A stretch of DNA of 64,000 nt from positions 6,725,135 through 6,789,134 of the forward strand of contig NC_135255.1 of assembly GCF_964204865.1 (NCBI RefSeq), written 5' to 3'. Below the pieces are notes generated by a model, which worked only from the letters and a program-made list of their open reading frames with translations, was not told the origin of the DNA and made no database searches. The position numbers and the translations under genes were made by a program. The DNA comes from Styela clava (lineage: Eukaryota; Chordata; Ascidiacea; Stolidobranchia; Styelidae). Of the stretch, positions 26,299 through 39,199 are shown in pieces. How positions within the stretch are numbered: the first letter of the stretch is position 1; each line of letters opens with the position of its first letter.

Positions 26299-28185
26299 TT
26301 TTTATTGCTCATGTAATCGTGGAAACGCTGGTGCAAAAGTACGTGGGTTTAAATGTCCGCGAGTGCAGTGCCGGGGGTGGAGTACAAATGTTTATGAGTG
26401 CAATCTGTATGTTGGTGCTAAAGTCTGCGTGTGCGAACGTCCGTGGGTGCTCAAGTATATAGGTGCAAAGATAATAGAACCCTGCCTGAGGAGAATATGA
26501 AATAAAGTTTGTAAATATCATTCATTCTATTATGTCATGAGCGCCTCAATCACCAACGCTTGGCGCGCTGTTCGACTCGGAAAAGCGATTAAACCTACTG
26601 CTACCATTCCGTTCTGACACTCTTGAAATCTATTACTGGACTCTGGCTGCCAGTTGGATGGGAAATTCAATGACCTACCCTCATTCCTCTCTTTTCAAAA
26701 AAACTAGATGGTGACATTCGACTTCGATGGCCAAGGTACCATTACCATATAAAGGCGTTTCTGACCTAAAGCTCTTAGAATGGTACTATTGACTGAAGTT
26801 GACATGATTTGGATGCAAAAACAGTTTCTATTACAAGATTAAAATTATTAGGATTACGTTTTAAGCATTTAAGGTGAACTTAGCTCAAGTTACATACTTG
26901 CAACAACAATGATTAGCTACACTAGCTTGGTCATACAATGTTTTTCTTTGCATGTTGTATGGTGAGGTAACAACAATGTTTAATTGTATAACTCCCACCC
27001 AATTTATAATGGCAAATCGGGCAAGGGTCTTGATTATTATACTCAATGTATTTTTTGTGTAGATGCGAATTAAATGAAGAATAGACATGTATGGTTGGAT
27101 GCAAGATTGAGCAAACAAAGCTCTCTTCTACTTCAGATCTTCTTCGCAATAATTCTGTATGTTTGAAGTTTGATTATGCGTTTTTTTTAGGTCAGTGGCG
27201 TCCTTAAACATACTTTTCGGATAGTTGGTCCGCCATATTTCCGTCCGTTATTTGCGATCACTGGGTGTATTCACTTTCTTGTGCGCTCATTGTTTGATCA
27301 TAATGGAATCCACTAATCAAATCATTATACGCTGAAAAGCCAGCTCTAGCACTTAATCGCCGTGACTGTTACACACGGTAATTGGAATTTCCGATTTTGA
27401 AACCCCTCCCTTTTGAAAGTCCTGGCTGCGCGCCTGATTACGTAACACCATCGTTCTCAAACTGGGCGTCGCAAAACTTTTCTTCTTTTGCGGATATGTA
27501 CCTGCGGTGCGTGGAAAAAGTCAAAATTTTCGTTAGTCTCGTTAAAATCATACTTGAAAACAGGAAATAACAATATATTTTTTATTGTAACGATCGAAAA
27601 TAACAAGCGCCCGTGCTTGAATAAGGGCCGGTTTGAATAAAGGCCCGGTTAAGGAGTTGGTTGAAAAACATATGGGCCAGGGCTACATAACGAGCATATG
27701 TATTTTTACCCATGCATGAATAATGGGGGAAACTTAGCAGTTATGCGAATTGGCGAGACGCTCTGCGTCCAGTCCAACAGCTGAATCTTGTTTACCACCA
27801 AAGCAATACTAACCCCGAATTCTAATGACGATGTACCCACAGTCTAGCCAACTAATTAGCCGAAAACCGCCGATAAAATTAGTCATACTGCATATTATAA
27901 CCAATGTATTTATCTGAAGTTGAATTACAAATATTGCTCAAATTGTTGATGAACTTGCATAACAAACCCAATTATGTATGAAATATCTCCAAAACGCCAC
28001 CGGTATAGCGCCAGCAGTTCATTTTACCAAAGGCTGTTTCATATACCCTCAGATAAGCAATAAAACAAAATTACCCTCTCCCGTTCATCGATTTTAAAAC
28101 AATTATACCATAGCATACGCGTAAGAAACGCTTTCATACGTCGCGGCAATACGACTGAAATTCCTCCTTTGAAAAATCTTGACTA
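26299..28185. other. Intergenic DNA downstream of SEPSECS
   Basis: This contains the 26325-26475 minisatellite and, near 27445, a hAT-like subterminal motif (GTTCTCAAACTGGGCGTCGC), but no supported gene. It should include the SEPSECS 3' untranslated region. I found no convincing minus-strand AATAAA close to the stop. Confidence 0.4.
26325..26475 (-). repeat. Degenerate GGGTGC-type minisatellite, inverse of the 24.1-kb array
   Basis: Repeated GGGTGCAAA/GTCCGTGGGTGC-like units are the reverse complement of the 24130-24390 array. The two arrays flank the hAT-like element. Confidence 0.65.
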
Positions 28186-31100
28186 TCAACTAGTTTTAAC
28201 GTTATTTTTTCGAAGTTCAGTCAAAACTTTATCCAATCTTTTCACAAATAAATCAACATCTCCTTTAGTCATTCCTATTGCAGCTGCTGCAGTTAAATAA
28301 GCTGTTCTGTAATTGTTACAATGAGATCCATATCCCTGGAACAGATACCCCTCAATGTCCTTTGTTGCATTGGTAGCCACAACCCTATAAAATAATCATA
28401 CCTGTTTCCCTGTACTAATAGAGGGGAAGTTATAAACAAAATGGTAATGAGGAAATGAAGTGGTGTATACCAGAGGACCTAATCCTCGAGTCGCAATGAG
28501 TCCTGGATCATTGGGTCTCAAGTCAGGCCCGACCAAACTGATCGCATGGTAAATCGTTTTCACTGGAATTGATTCCATTCAGCGACTTGTTCGAAATCAT
28601 TTTCACAAACAAAGTTCCTCAATAAGCCATTTTTTGGGGGGCCCGAGATTCCCAACAGTGGTTACTACAAAGAAATAACCAATAATATCCTTTCGAATGA
28701 TTCAAAATATGTATGCTATTTGTGATGATTTTGTTACAGGTTTGGATTTTCATATACCGGTATATCTTGGTTGAGAAATTGGCCGAGAATCATCAGCTCA
28801 GGTAGGATAATAGTTATGATGATTATAGTCGATAAAATTTAAATGTTCCTAATGCATGGACTGAAGAGATTTGATATAGGTTATGAATTTTATTGATTGA
28901 AAAATATTTTTGATGGCCACAAATAAGAAAATGATGGGGCGACCATTAAAAGAAAACCCCTTTCTTTTCACCTACATATACGAAAGGGTGAAATAACAAA
29001 GGGATTCAAATGCAATCAGTCAAAAAAGTCGAATTAAGTGTGTACAAGGAGTTTGACAGCTTTTAAGATAACATTACATACTTTTCTTATTACAGCTCTA
29101 CCCTGAAACAACGATTTATGTCGAATTTTATGAAATAATACAAATAAAGTTGAAATTCTCTTACCTTGTTCCACTGACACACCTTGTGAACAACATAGAG
29201 CCCAATTCTGTGACGTCTTTTTTCTGACTGTTCACCAGGTTTTGTGAGACAGACATTGCTAAAAAGGATGAATTGTTTTAATATCAACAGCCAAAATAGA
29301 GGCTTAAAGCCAGCCTATATTAACAATACAGAGCTAATAATATCTACGGGAGGGTTGGGGGATTCACATCTCTTAAAAATTACAGCTGGTTTATTACAAT
29401 CCATAAATTCATGTCGAAAAAACATAGCAATAAAGTGGAAACGCTACATCTTTATGCTACATGATTCACATTTCTCAACCTCCGAATATCACTTTTATGT
29501 GTTAATAACACAACACTTTCTCAAATGATGTAGAATGGTACGATTCATTAATAATAAAAATTATTTTCTATATACACAATTCCCAGAATCAAAAAAGGAG
29601 TTTTGTGTGTGGCAACAAAAAATTGCATTATTACAACTAATACCCATTGATATAGGATTATGTGGAGTTTCCAGCACAACTTCACCGTGCTTTGTAGCAA
29701 CCTTGGTTAATTCTTCCTTTAGGTACTTGTAGTTCTCCTGAAGTAAAGAAAACCCAAGTATAAAATAGGAGCTTAATTGGACATTACTACAAACCTACAG
29801 AATAATAAGACCTAAGAATATTATAGTGCCTGTGAGGCTCATAAGTGTTGGAAATAACTATGGTGAAATATTAATTAGATATGAAATATGAAGTTTCTAT
29901 CCTACAGCTGGAGCCACTGTGATTTCAAACCAGCTTCCTAGCCCTGGTAGAACAACCATTAATCCGTTAATATTTTCAGTAACATAAAAGTAGCAGTGTT
30001 TTATCTTTTGCAACATTCAGTCTCTTTCTCTTAGATTAGCAGGAGACAACGCAAGATAGTGTAATATTTTTTGCCTCAAGGTCATGAGAACTCACTCAGA
30101 AGAAAAAAAGATACCTCTCTCAGCAAAGGTATGAGTGACCAATGAAATGCCAAGAGTTCCTGAAACTAAATATGGTGACTAATTACACACTAGTAAATGC
30201 TTGGATTACAATCAAACAATAGTAACCACAGGGAAAGGCGATCATACAGAATTCTAACAATCGTAGTAACAATAAAATTAATTTTACCTTTCTTTCTTTC
30301 AACAAAGCTTCATATTTATTCATTCCCATTTCTAGTAAGGTTATTAAAACATCAAGTGAAGGGGCTGCTGATGCCCGACCTGCGTAAGTCTTAGCGATTT
30401 TATCACCAAAATTTTTGTTCATGACACCGATTACTGCTCCACCCACTGGAACCATGAGATTTTTATCACAACTTTGAACAAAAGCATCAAGTCTTCCAAC
30501 TCTGCTCGCCTAAATTGAATGAAGGATATAAACCTAGAAAATATACACTTTAGGCTTGAGTTAAGCATCAGGAACGAACGTCTGGTTCACAGTATTGTAA
30601 TTTGAAACATCAGGAGATAATTGTCTGTAGGTCGATTGCCGGCAATACTGTGGGGTCAAAATTAGAGTTTGGTATATTATTATTGATATTGAATTCAAGT
30701 TGTATTTTTAAACCCCGGTACCCGCCAAAGTATAAAGTCAGATTTGAAATCTTCTTAGTCGGAACTCCAGATTTCTAATTGTAGTAATTGAAGCTAAATA
30801 TCCTGACGAAAACCAGAAGCATTAAATTTACTGAGCATTCCTAATAGATAATTAAAGAAGGATTGCTTACATCGAAGTTTTTGGGACAAGATTTTTTTTT
30901 AGAATTGGAATCGGGAACCAGACTGTAAACTTCCATCAACCCGAAATTAAACCCAAATTTTCGTCAAGCACGAATCAAAGCTGTTTTTTTTTAGTGCCAC
31001 AACAATGTTTGTTGAGAAGGATATCAATTTTTCCAGAGTCCGGAAATTGAATAACTTCTGGTCAGGCGCAGCTCCCTTAACCATTCAATTCTGAGAAACT

Positions 31101-34100
31101 GAGATGAGGAACACTTTGCTAAACATTCAGGTGCCTATCAATAGTTACTCAATACAGAGGCAAATAAACAATTGAGAAGCTCAATTAGTAATTTTCACAG
31201 CTCTATGTATCAGTAGAATAAAAAGGGAACACACCAAATGAGTATTGTAATATAAATTTCAGATAAAAATATGACTCACTTGCTGTATTAAATGAGTACA
31301 TTTTGATGATTGTAAACCATAGGCATTATTGACTATATGTGGAATATCATGCGATTTGCAGATTTTTGCAAGCTCTTCTAACCTGAAAATAATAGATAAA
31401 TATTGGCTATCTTTGTCAAGTATCAAATTGAGGAATTTTATTTCATGAAAATATTAGAACCATATTACCGATCCTATACCAGCGAATGATCAATCACCAT
31501 AATCATTGAAATATAGATACCGGTATATACATATTGGTGATTTCTGTATCTAAAATATTCTAGAATTCTAGCGTTGTTCACAAAACCGCTGGTCAACTAT
31601 AGATTCCTCCACCATCAAGTCTATGCATAAGAAACAAAAAAACTGGTACTGCTCAACTATTTTCATACCCGACATGAACTAGCAACTGAAAGAGAGGTGT
31701 CAACTATAGATTCCTCCACCATCAAGTCTATGCATAAGAAACAAAAAAACTGGTACTGCTCAACTATTTTCATACCCGACATGAACTAGCAACTGAAAGA
31801 GAGGTGTCAACTATAGATTCCTCCACCATCAAGTCTATGCATAAGAAACAAAAAAACTGGTACTGCTCAACTATTTTCATACCCGACATGAACTAGCAAC
31901 TGAAAGAGAGGTGTCAACTATAGATTCCTCCACCATCAAGTCTATGCATAAGAAACAAAAAAACTGGTACTGCTCAACTATTTTCATACCCGACATGAAC
32001 TAGCAACTGAAAGAGAGGTGTCAACTATAGATTCCTCCACCATCAAGTCTATGCATAAGAAACAAAAAAACTGGTACTGCTCAACTATTTTCATACCCGA
32101 CATGAACTAGCAACTGAAAGAGAGGTCATGGTTCACCATATGTGTAAGCCATCTTATCTTCCTCTCCCCCAGGAAAAATACACAAATCCTATCCTATATA
32201 TCTAAGAATCAACTTCATTTTGAACATTTATATGTTTCTACATATAACAGTGGTCGACTTTATGTACTTTGTGTACTACTGAGCCAAATATACACATTTC
32301 AGGTAGCAAGAGGGTCGCACTAATTTTCGCCTAAAAAAACTATTGCCACATTAAACATCATATTTTGACGCACCTGCAACTTTATTTTCTGTGTTAAATA
32401 ACCAACAGTAGCGATATTTGACTAATTACTACAAGACAAACAACAGCGCAGATAACAATAAATTCATGAGCAACTTTTATCTTTAAAAGTAAAGTCGCTC
32501 GAAGACCACAAAAAATTTGATTGCAGCCAGTGGGCTGCAGTTTGCCGAACACTGATATATAACATTGAATCATCATTTCATTTCACACGATGACAATTTC
32601 TATCCGAATTCCTAATATTTATTTTTTTGCCTATTCATTTCAAATTTCCCAACGTCTAGTAAATACAAATTTTTTAGAAGGGAAGTAACTGCAGAACTTG
32701 TTCGTTGATACAAAAAATAATACCTGTCTGGTACTCGTGGTGCGAAACACGACGTTGTTGAAAATACACATAATATTTTTTCAGCACCATATTCCGCGAT
32801 TGCCTTTTCAACTCCATCAAGATCTGTTCTCAACTCATCTCCTTCTAATTGATTTTCAATGATTATTGGTTTAAATCCAGCAGATATAATGGACTGAAAT
32901 TAAGACAATAATTCATACCAATATGTATCATAATCAGAAATAGATAAGGTTTGATTTGAGAGTTTCTGGTCTACTTAGTTATTAATTGGGATCACAGTGC
33001 AGCAACTGCTGACAGTTTGGTGTGTGCCCATAATGGGGTCCAGGTGAGAGCTATGATTATATATATTAGGTTCATAAGCATTAAAAAATATTATTTAGTT
33101 TTATGTATACTAAAAGTGTTGTAGTCAAATAAGCTCAGAGTTAAAAGTTAATATTTCCAAATAACCCAGACGTGCAAAAGGGCGGAATTTTGCTAAAGAT
33201 AGATGATATCTTATTGTGTAAGTCATCTTCAATGATATAGAACCATGGATTATTCGACTTTCGGGGTGATTTAGGATTATACCCAGACCCAGCCAGAATG
33301 TTTCAAATATTAAAAACTCTTTTGATATCCCAAACCTCATCTGTCTCATTGAAACACCATGATTTAGAATTGAAGGGAGAAAAAAGTGTTGTAAAGGGAC
33401 GGCAGAAGGGAGCATAGTAAGATTTATTTTACATAAAACACACAACATGTTACAGTTCTTTGCAAGTAATCCTAGAATAGAATTTACCTTAAAACATGAT
33501 TTTTGATCGATACGAGGCCATATAATATATTCTGCCCCAGGTCTTAGACTTCTCAAAGTAAGAAAACACAAAGTGAGAGTCATTCCAGTTGCCATAGGAA
33601 CAATAATACAATCTGATGTAGACTTCACACCTAGACTGACGAAAACGTAATATAAACTGTATTTAACAAAGTTGAATAAAAACTTATAAGCCTTGAAAGA
33701 ACGAAACTATGAAGAGGATTAATTAATAACCACTCCTGTAGTATGCGAACCAAGATGGCGGACACCGAAGTGTAGTACTATTTTATTCCAATTTTCCTTA
33801 TTTTAGTTCTATTACGAGTTTGGGGACTAGCCAAGTGACTCCCGTAGTATTTGTAACTGAAATTATGGCCTAACCTGGTACACATACTTCGTTACAGTGT
33901 CCGCCATCTTGGTTCACATACTACAGGAATACCAATTATTAAGACACACTTCCTTTTTATTTATGATTATTTTTTAATCAGTTGGATATATAATGATATT
34001 AATCTCATTGATAGTCTTATGAAAAACATTAGCGAAGGGGTGTACTGGCTTGTAACTCATTAAATCTTGAAATAAAAGTTGGAAAGATTTGTGCAGACAA

Positions 34101-36012
34101 GATTCTTAGTCACAAGAATCTATAAAAATATTTTATAAAGCCAGAATCTTACTGATTAAGGATTGCCAACACCTATTCCAATATAGACGTAAGGTTCATG
34201 TAAAAATAATTGACCAGGAATTAAACCAAGATCTTAAATAAATACTAAACAAGAAAATGTATAATTATTTGAGGTCATTCTTTATATAGAACACAGCTGC
34301 GGTGCCTACCTGATGCACGGATTAGATCAAGCATAAGACTTGTACACAGTTGATTTAAAATACTTGATCCTGCTGCTTTTGGTTGGATAGCTGTCACATC
34401 ACCTGATCTGCCAATACCATGAGCAAACCTATATAAATGGAAAAATTGATCGTACATCCATGCATAAGTCATTTAATACTAGGGGTTTTCATAGCAGAAA
34501 AGCCTGTTAAATATTGAACCAGTACATACCCATCTTCACTATATAGTCTATATATTTATATATATTCTTAAAATGTATTATATATAAAAATGAACCAAAT
34601 ATAAAATATTTAAATATTATAAATAAATATTTTACAAAATAAAATGAAAAAAAAATCATTTTGGTAACTTCAGCAAATTGCTTCATCTCAGGACTAAGAG
34701 AGACTGATCTCTGAGAAAGATTACATGCTATTGAACTATTGAAGTGTATAGGATAGTATTAACATATTTATCTCGGGGGAGAGGAAAAAATAACACGATT
34801 TAATCATATGGCAAACAACGAACGGCCTCTCGTCTGGTTACCAGTCAATGTCGGGTATGGGATTAGTTACAAGTTATTCATTTTCGGAAGCATGGGCTTG
34901 ATAAGGGTTATTGAAACTAAATAGAATTATAGAGACGAATCATGTGTTAGCTAGTAGCAACTGGTGCAAGACTTGAAGAATCAGAATTTTATCTATTTGT
35001 CTTCAAAACCTTAGATCTGTATAAATTGTAACACAACTTTACATTTTTTTTTCTTCGTCAAATTGATAGCAAATTCAAGAATCAATATGCAGACTTGATA
35101 AACCTGTAATGTCTTTTAGAAACTGTCTCTGAAAAGATTCTTCCCTCTCTTTCTCCCACACCACAGTTACCAATGAAATTATTGCTATCCATCAAAGCTA
35201 ATTGTGACAACATATACTCCACAGTTTGTGTCTTCCAACCATCCCTTGGAATCTTTTTCTGTCAAATGTTAATATGAAATAAAGGTTAGTTCACTATACA
35301 TCCATCTATAATGAGTTAATAAGCATAATATACACTATCCTTCACCACTGTGTGTGAAAATGATAAAAAGGAAATTTAATGATTATAGATCATCGTCCCA
35401 TGGCAACAGTGTAAGGCGTCAACCTCACCGTCCCAGGATATAATGGTGTGATGAAGCCTTTCTCTTCATCAACACCCAGCAGAGATCTGGTTTGGGCGAT
35501 AGTTGATTTTCATAATACTATAATTTAGGATTTACACCGGTAAGAATATGATGCTTTTTTGATTGTCGAAAACAGGGTCCCATATGCCATGAAAATCACC
35601 AAGAGATAGGTTATGCATGCTAAAATTCTACTTTTCTGATACCATTGTCATAGCTTGAAATCAGAACGACTATTTCTCAATCTCAAAATATTCAAATCTG
35701 CTTGTACAAGCTAAAGAGAGAGTTTTTGTGGTCCAAATTTGTTTCATTCGAACTTGGAAGCTTGAGCCAAAAATTCGCCCAATCTAGAATAGCTGTTTGA
35801 GTCAAAATTTTTGTCAATCAAAATCACTTATAAAAGGCTCAGAATTGAGTATGAATTTTTCTCAAACTAACTATACTAAAAAAATTTTTTTTTCTCACCT
35901 TTTCCAATAGGACTCTTATCAGATTCGATTGAGTAATAAGAGCTTGATTTCCTTGATTTACATAAGACTGAGGAATGATTTTACTGCACAGATCAAATGT
36001 TGCCGCATCCAT
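28186..36012 (-). CDS. SEPSECS: O-phosphoseryl-tRNA(Sec):selenocysteinyl-tRNA synthase (10 coding exons)
   Basis: Exons in reading order: 36012-35899, 35258-35104, 34428-34310, 33630-33488, 32893-32724, 31382-31280, 30509-30288, 29737-29644, 29258-29165, 28384-28186. All phases join, giving 470 residues (human 501; the missing length is mainly C-terminal). The enzyme is PLP-dependent and converts phosphoseryl-tRNA(Sec) to selenocysteinyl-tRNA(Sec) using selenophosphate. Clear family blocks are [18 protein letters not shown] with [54 protein letters not shown] and [16 protein letters not shown]. Lys284 of DKNLM is at the same number as the human PLP lysine. The donor after exon 2 (GTTTAT) is weak, but the HYR/FAHGIG junction requires it. 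A minus-strand acceptor 30 bases upstream of the ATG suggests an upstream leader exon or trans-splicing. Confidence 0.96.
31592..32126. repeat. 107-bp tandem array, five full copies
   Basis: Unit starts (GTCAAC) fall at 31592, 31699, 31806, 31913 and 32020, an exact 107-base period. The copies look identical by eye, implying recent expansion or homogenisation. The right part of each unit (CATACCCGACATGAACTAG...GAGAGGT) is the end of the dispersed element that runs on intact to about 32205. It lies in the SEPSECS intron between the exons ending at 31382 and starting at 32724. Confidence 0.95.
32088..32205 (-). mobile_element. Short dispersed (SINE-like) element, copy 1
   Basis: Reverse-strand sequence with blocks CCTGGGGGAGAGGAA, CATATGGTGAACCA and CATGTCGGGTATG. 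The blocks are shared in the same order with 34745-34862 and 41318-41428. One end has been amplified into the adjacent 107-bp array. Confidence 0.7.
33729..33933. mobile_element. Hairpin MITE, 205 bp, with long terminal inverted repeats
   Basis: The arms contain CCAAGATGGCGGACAC and GTGTCCGCCATCTTGG, plus flanking GTAGTATGCG-type sequence. Flanks AATTAATA (33721-33728) and AATTATTA (33934-33941) match at 7 of 8 positions, the likely target duplication. It belongs to the same family as 41476-41586 and lies in a SEPSECS intron. Confidence 0.75.
34745..34862 (+). mobile_element. Short dispersed (SINE-like) element, copy 2
   Basis: It shares ATATTTATCTCGGGGGAGAGG, CATATGGCAAAC, GGTTACCA and ATGTCGGGTATGG, in order, with the copies at 41318-41428 and (reversed) 32088-32205. 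It lies in a SEPSECS intron. Confidence 0.7.
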
Positions 36013-36055
36013 GACTTTTTTAATTAAAATTTCAAATCAAGACTGAAAAATCACA
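36013..36055 (-). promoter_or_regulatory. SEPSECS 5' untranslated segment with upstream splice acceptor
   Basis: On the minus strand the motif TGATTTTTCAG ends 30 bases upstream of the SEPSECS ATG. It is a good acceptor, so the mature 5' end probably arises by cis-splicing from an upstream leader exon, or by spliced-leader trans-splicing if the host does that. The sequence alone cannot separate these. Confidence 0.45.
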
Positions 36056-36403
36056 ACACAATCATTGATAAATTTCAAATAAAACATAGAACACAGGTCA
36101 ACTCAAAAATACATTCAAACAAAAAATTGGCAATAGAGCATTGGAATTGGTCAAACATACAGGAAAATGAATTAAATTTTTCCAGTTCCCAATTCAAAAC
36201 GGTATTCTTGAAGTGTTGGTTGGCCCCAGAATTTTCAAATATATTTGCATTTGAGACTTCCATTTTTAAAACTAAATATATCATTTTAAATTGAAATGAT
36301 TAACAAATCAAAGATTGTATAACGTATATTTGAATTGGCAAACCTGGCAAACAATAGTCAAAAGCATTGTTTCTTGTATATAAATAAAATGAATATTTGA
36401 CAG

Positions 36404-38196
36404 CAGGGATGGCCAATACCGAATAGTTCACTATTTCGAATACATTCGAAATTATTTTTTTCGAATATGAAATTTCGAATACTTCGAAAATAAAATCCAC
36501 TAATTGAAGCTTACCTAAATGTATGTAGGAATTTCCATACAATAAGCAATGGAATAACTGCTATCTACAAGTTACAACCGAGCTATATAATCAGGCATTT
36601 CATATTTGCAGATTATTGCAGTATATATTTTATATACCATGAGTCATGTTAACAGAATTAAATTAATACGACAATAGTGGTATCGATGATGGATTTGAAT
36701 ATTTGCGCAACACAAAATCATCCTAGTAAAATGCCCATACTTTTAAATACCAACCATTATCCAAATTATTTGTCGAAAAGTGGGATAAAGTATGAGGCAT
36801 TTTTCCGACTAGTGACAATTTTTTCGTGAGTACAAAAATACTAATCAAAAATTAATTATATTTGGGAACTTTACCACACATTTCAAATCCGCAGATCGCC
36901 GTTGTATGTTTGAGTAATAATACTTTTATTATTTCATAAATAGGAAAATAGGAATCAAAAACTATTTATAATCTGGTAGTTTATCATCCATTGTAAGTCC
37001 ACAGATCGCCGTTGTATTTTGTAAATACGAAAATAGGAATCAAAAATTAATATTATTCGCGAGTTTGCCAATATATGTCCACATATGGCCGTGATATTGT
37101 GCCGAATATAATTAGTTTTGATTCTTATTTTCGTACTCACGAAAAATTGTCACGAGTCGGAAAAAGAATTTATATTTTATCCCGCTCTTGGGAACTAATT
37201 TGGAGAATGGTTGCCATTGGTTTGTATTTAAAAGTATGGACTTTTTACTAGGATGATTTTGTGCTGCACAAAATATTCGAATCCATGACCGATACCACTA
37301 CTTAAAATGCCTTACCGTGTTAATTTAATTCTATTATCATAACTCAAATGTTGGTAAATCGGGCAGTTTACCACACATTTGAAGGCCACGAATCGCCGTT
37401 GCATTTTAGAATAATTAGTTTTATTATTTTGTAAACACGAATACGAAATTGATTATAATTGGGCAGTTTACCACGTATTTCATGTCCACAAATACCCGTT
37501 GTATTTGGCATTAATTCGCTAATAATTTTATATGTTTAGAACCAGATCATGTTAGTTTGGTAGAATCATACTCACAGAATTAACTATTTTTAACAATTGA
37601 GCGGTAAATTTAAGTTGTAAAGCGGCAATCATTTTGGACAACCTATTAACCCGAATGTTGAAATAATTTTGGAATGTGATAGGTACTACACTGTACGTCC
37701 ACGTCCACGGGTTATTTCACAGCTGTTTTCCTGTCCCTGTCGTGTTTTGCTGAATCGGCAAAACGAAAAGGTCACAAATCACTTTATCTTGGTGGACGTG
37801 TTTCTCTTTAAAGTAACGATAACCAGCCTGCGATTAAATATCATGATTGGCAGACCCTAAGACCCAAATATAAGGTTACACAAATCATGCTTGAGAAGAC
37901 TCATGCGAATAATAAGCAGGCCACATAGAAATTAAATATGCAAACGTGCAAATGTGTCGCAACACTATGCGACGTACGATCGCACAGAATATAAACAATC
38001 AAAGTGCCGATTCTATTTCATCGTCATTACATGAGACAGCGTAAAAAGTCGTTTAAATATTCCCGTAAAACGAAACACCACGTTTACGGCGAAAAGTGGC
38101 TACTATTCGGAATTATTCGAAAATCAGCCGAAAAGGTATTCGAATACTTTGATATTCGAATACATTCGAATATTCGATTCGTTTTAGACAACCCTG
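36404..38196. mobile_element. hAT-like non-autonomous foldback element, 1.8 kb
   Basis: The ends CAGGGATGGCCAATACCGAAT and, inverted, CAGGGTTGTCTAAAACGAAT are related. The flanks are perfect copies of TTTGACAG (36396-36403 and 38197-38204). Inside, about 36640-36850 and 37110-37350 form a long imperfect inverted repeat. Diverged units of about 100 bases containing GATCGCCGTTGTAT occur between the arms, and two more follow at about 37370-37510. Both termini are rich in ATTCGAATA. No transposase frame, so it must move in trans. Confidence 0.85.
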
Positions 38197-38204
38197 TTTG
38201 ACAG

Positions 38205-39127
38205 TTTCAACGGACAATATTATAAGCTTGGCTTCCACATAAGATTTTTTAAAGTGACAATCGGTAGTACGGTATGTTACTTTAACAGAAATTGTATGAT
38301 GGATCTTTGGTAGCATGAATTAAAGAGCATGCTTCATTGGCATATTGTATCATCAAACTGGGATGCAAGAAACATTACTCCACTATATCATTTTAAAATA
38401 ATTTACACATTTGCACATATTCATGAAGATATTCTAAAATTTTTAATAATTGCAATTCGCAACACAGTACAGCAATGGTCACTAGATTTTACTTTGTAAA
38501 ATTGCCTTGCATTTTGTACTTGCCAGTTTCCAAGAATTGAACCTTATTTCGAGAAATCCAAAAAATCCAATGCCCACATACAAAGCATTTAAATGTATAT
38601 CAATAAAATACCCTAACATATACAGGCAAAAAATTATTACAAAAGCTGTTATAAATGATACAACAAAGCTAATAATAAATACTAAATAGAACATATTAGG
38701 GTTTATATTTTTGACATCGGGATAGTAAGCATATAATATTGCCAGGCTGGGGATGGGAACACCTCATTAAAATGTTGAACACAAGCCTAATAAATTTGAG
38801 AAATCTACTTGCAAAGTGTACTGAATCAATGTATTTCGGTTGCATAAGTTGTCCAAATTAGAACATCGCTCGAAATCATAGACCCATAAAGCATGGACCA
38901 ATTACTATATAGGCCAATCTGTTGTGTTGTGGCCCTATTCTTTCATAAAAAAATCATCTTAACTAAAAAATAAAAACAAAATCAATAGTCCAATGCCACT
39001 AGAATACTTGTGCTTACCAGCAAAATAAAAATAGGGCTATAATTGGAAGATTTTGAAGGAGATTGGCAGACATTATTTCCATTTCAGGTATATTGTATGT
39101 ATTGTTTTTATCATTGCTTAGTTGTAG
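38205..39127. other. Intergenic DNA between the foldback element and SYNJ2BP
   Basis: AT-rich, with no supported gene. Short frames on both strands over 38482-38694 are mutual shadows, hydrophobic by composition only. Confidence 0.4.
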
Positions 39128-39199
39128 TTTATTAATTATTTCTTTCTCATCCATTTTACTTTACAATAAGTATTTGTTAAACTAGTCAATGTCTTTAAT

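Noticed and set aside
31592-32126. Regular repeats as a CRISPR-like array
   Set aside because: The units are contiguous identical 107-mers without variable spacers, in an animal intron.
33125-33628. 167-codon minus-strand frame as a separate gene
   Set aside because: Only 33488-33630 is coding (SEPSECS exon 4); the rest is intron read-through.
35395-35480. tRNA-like string with an A-box-like TGGCAACAGTG
   Set aside because: The B box is too degraded (GGATATAATGG) and no cloverleaf forms; at most an old SINE.
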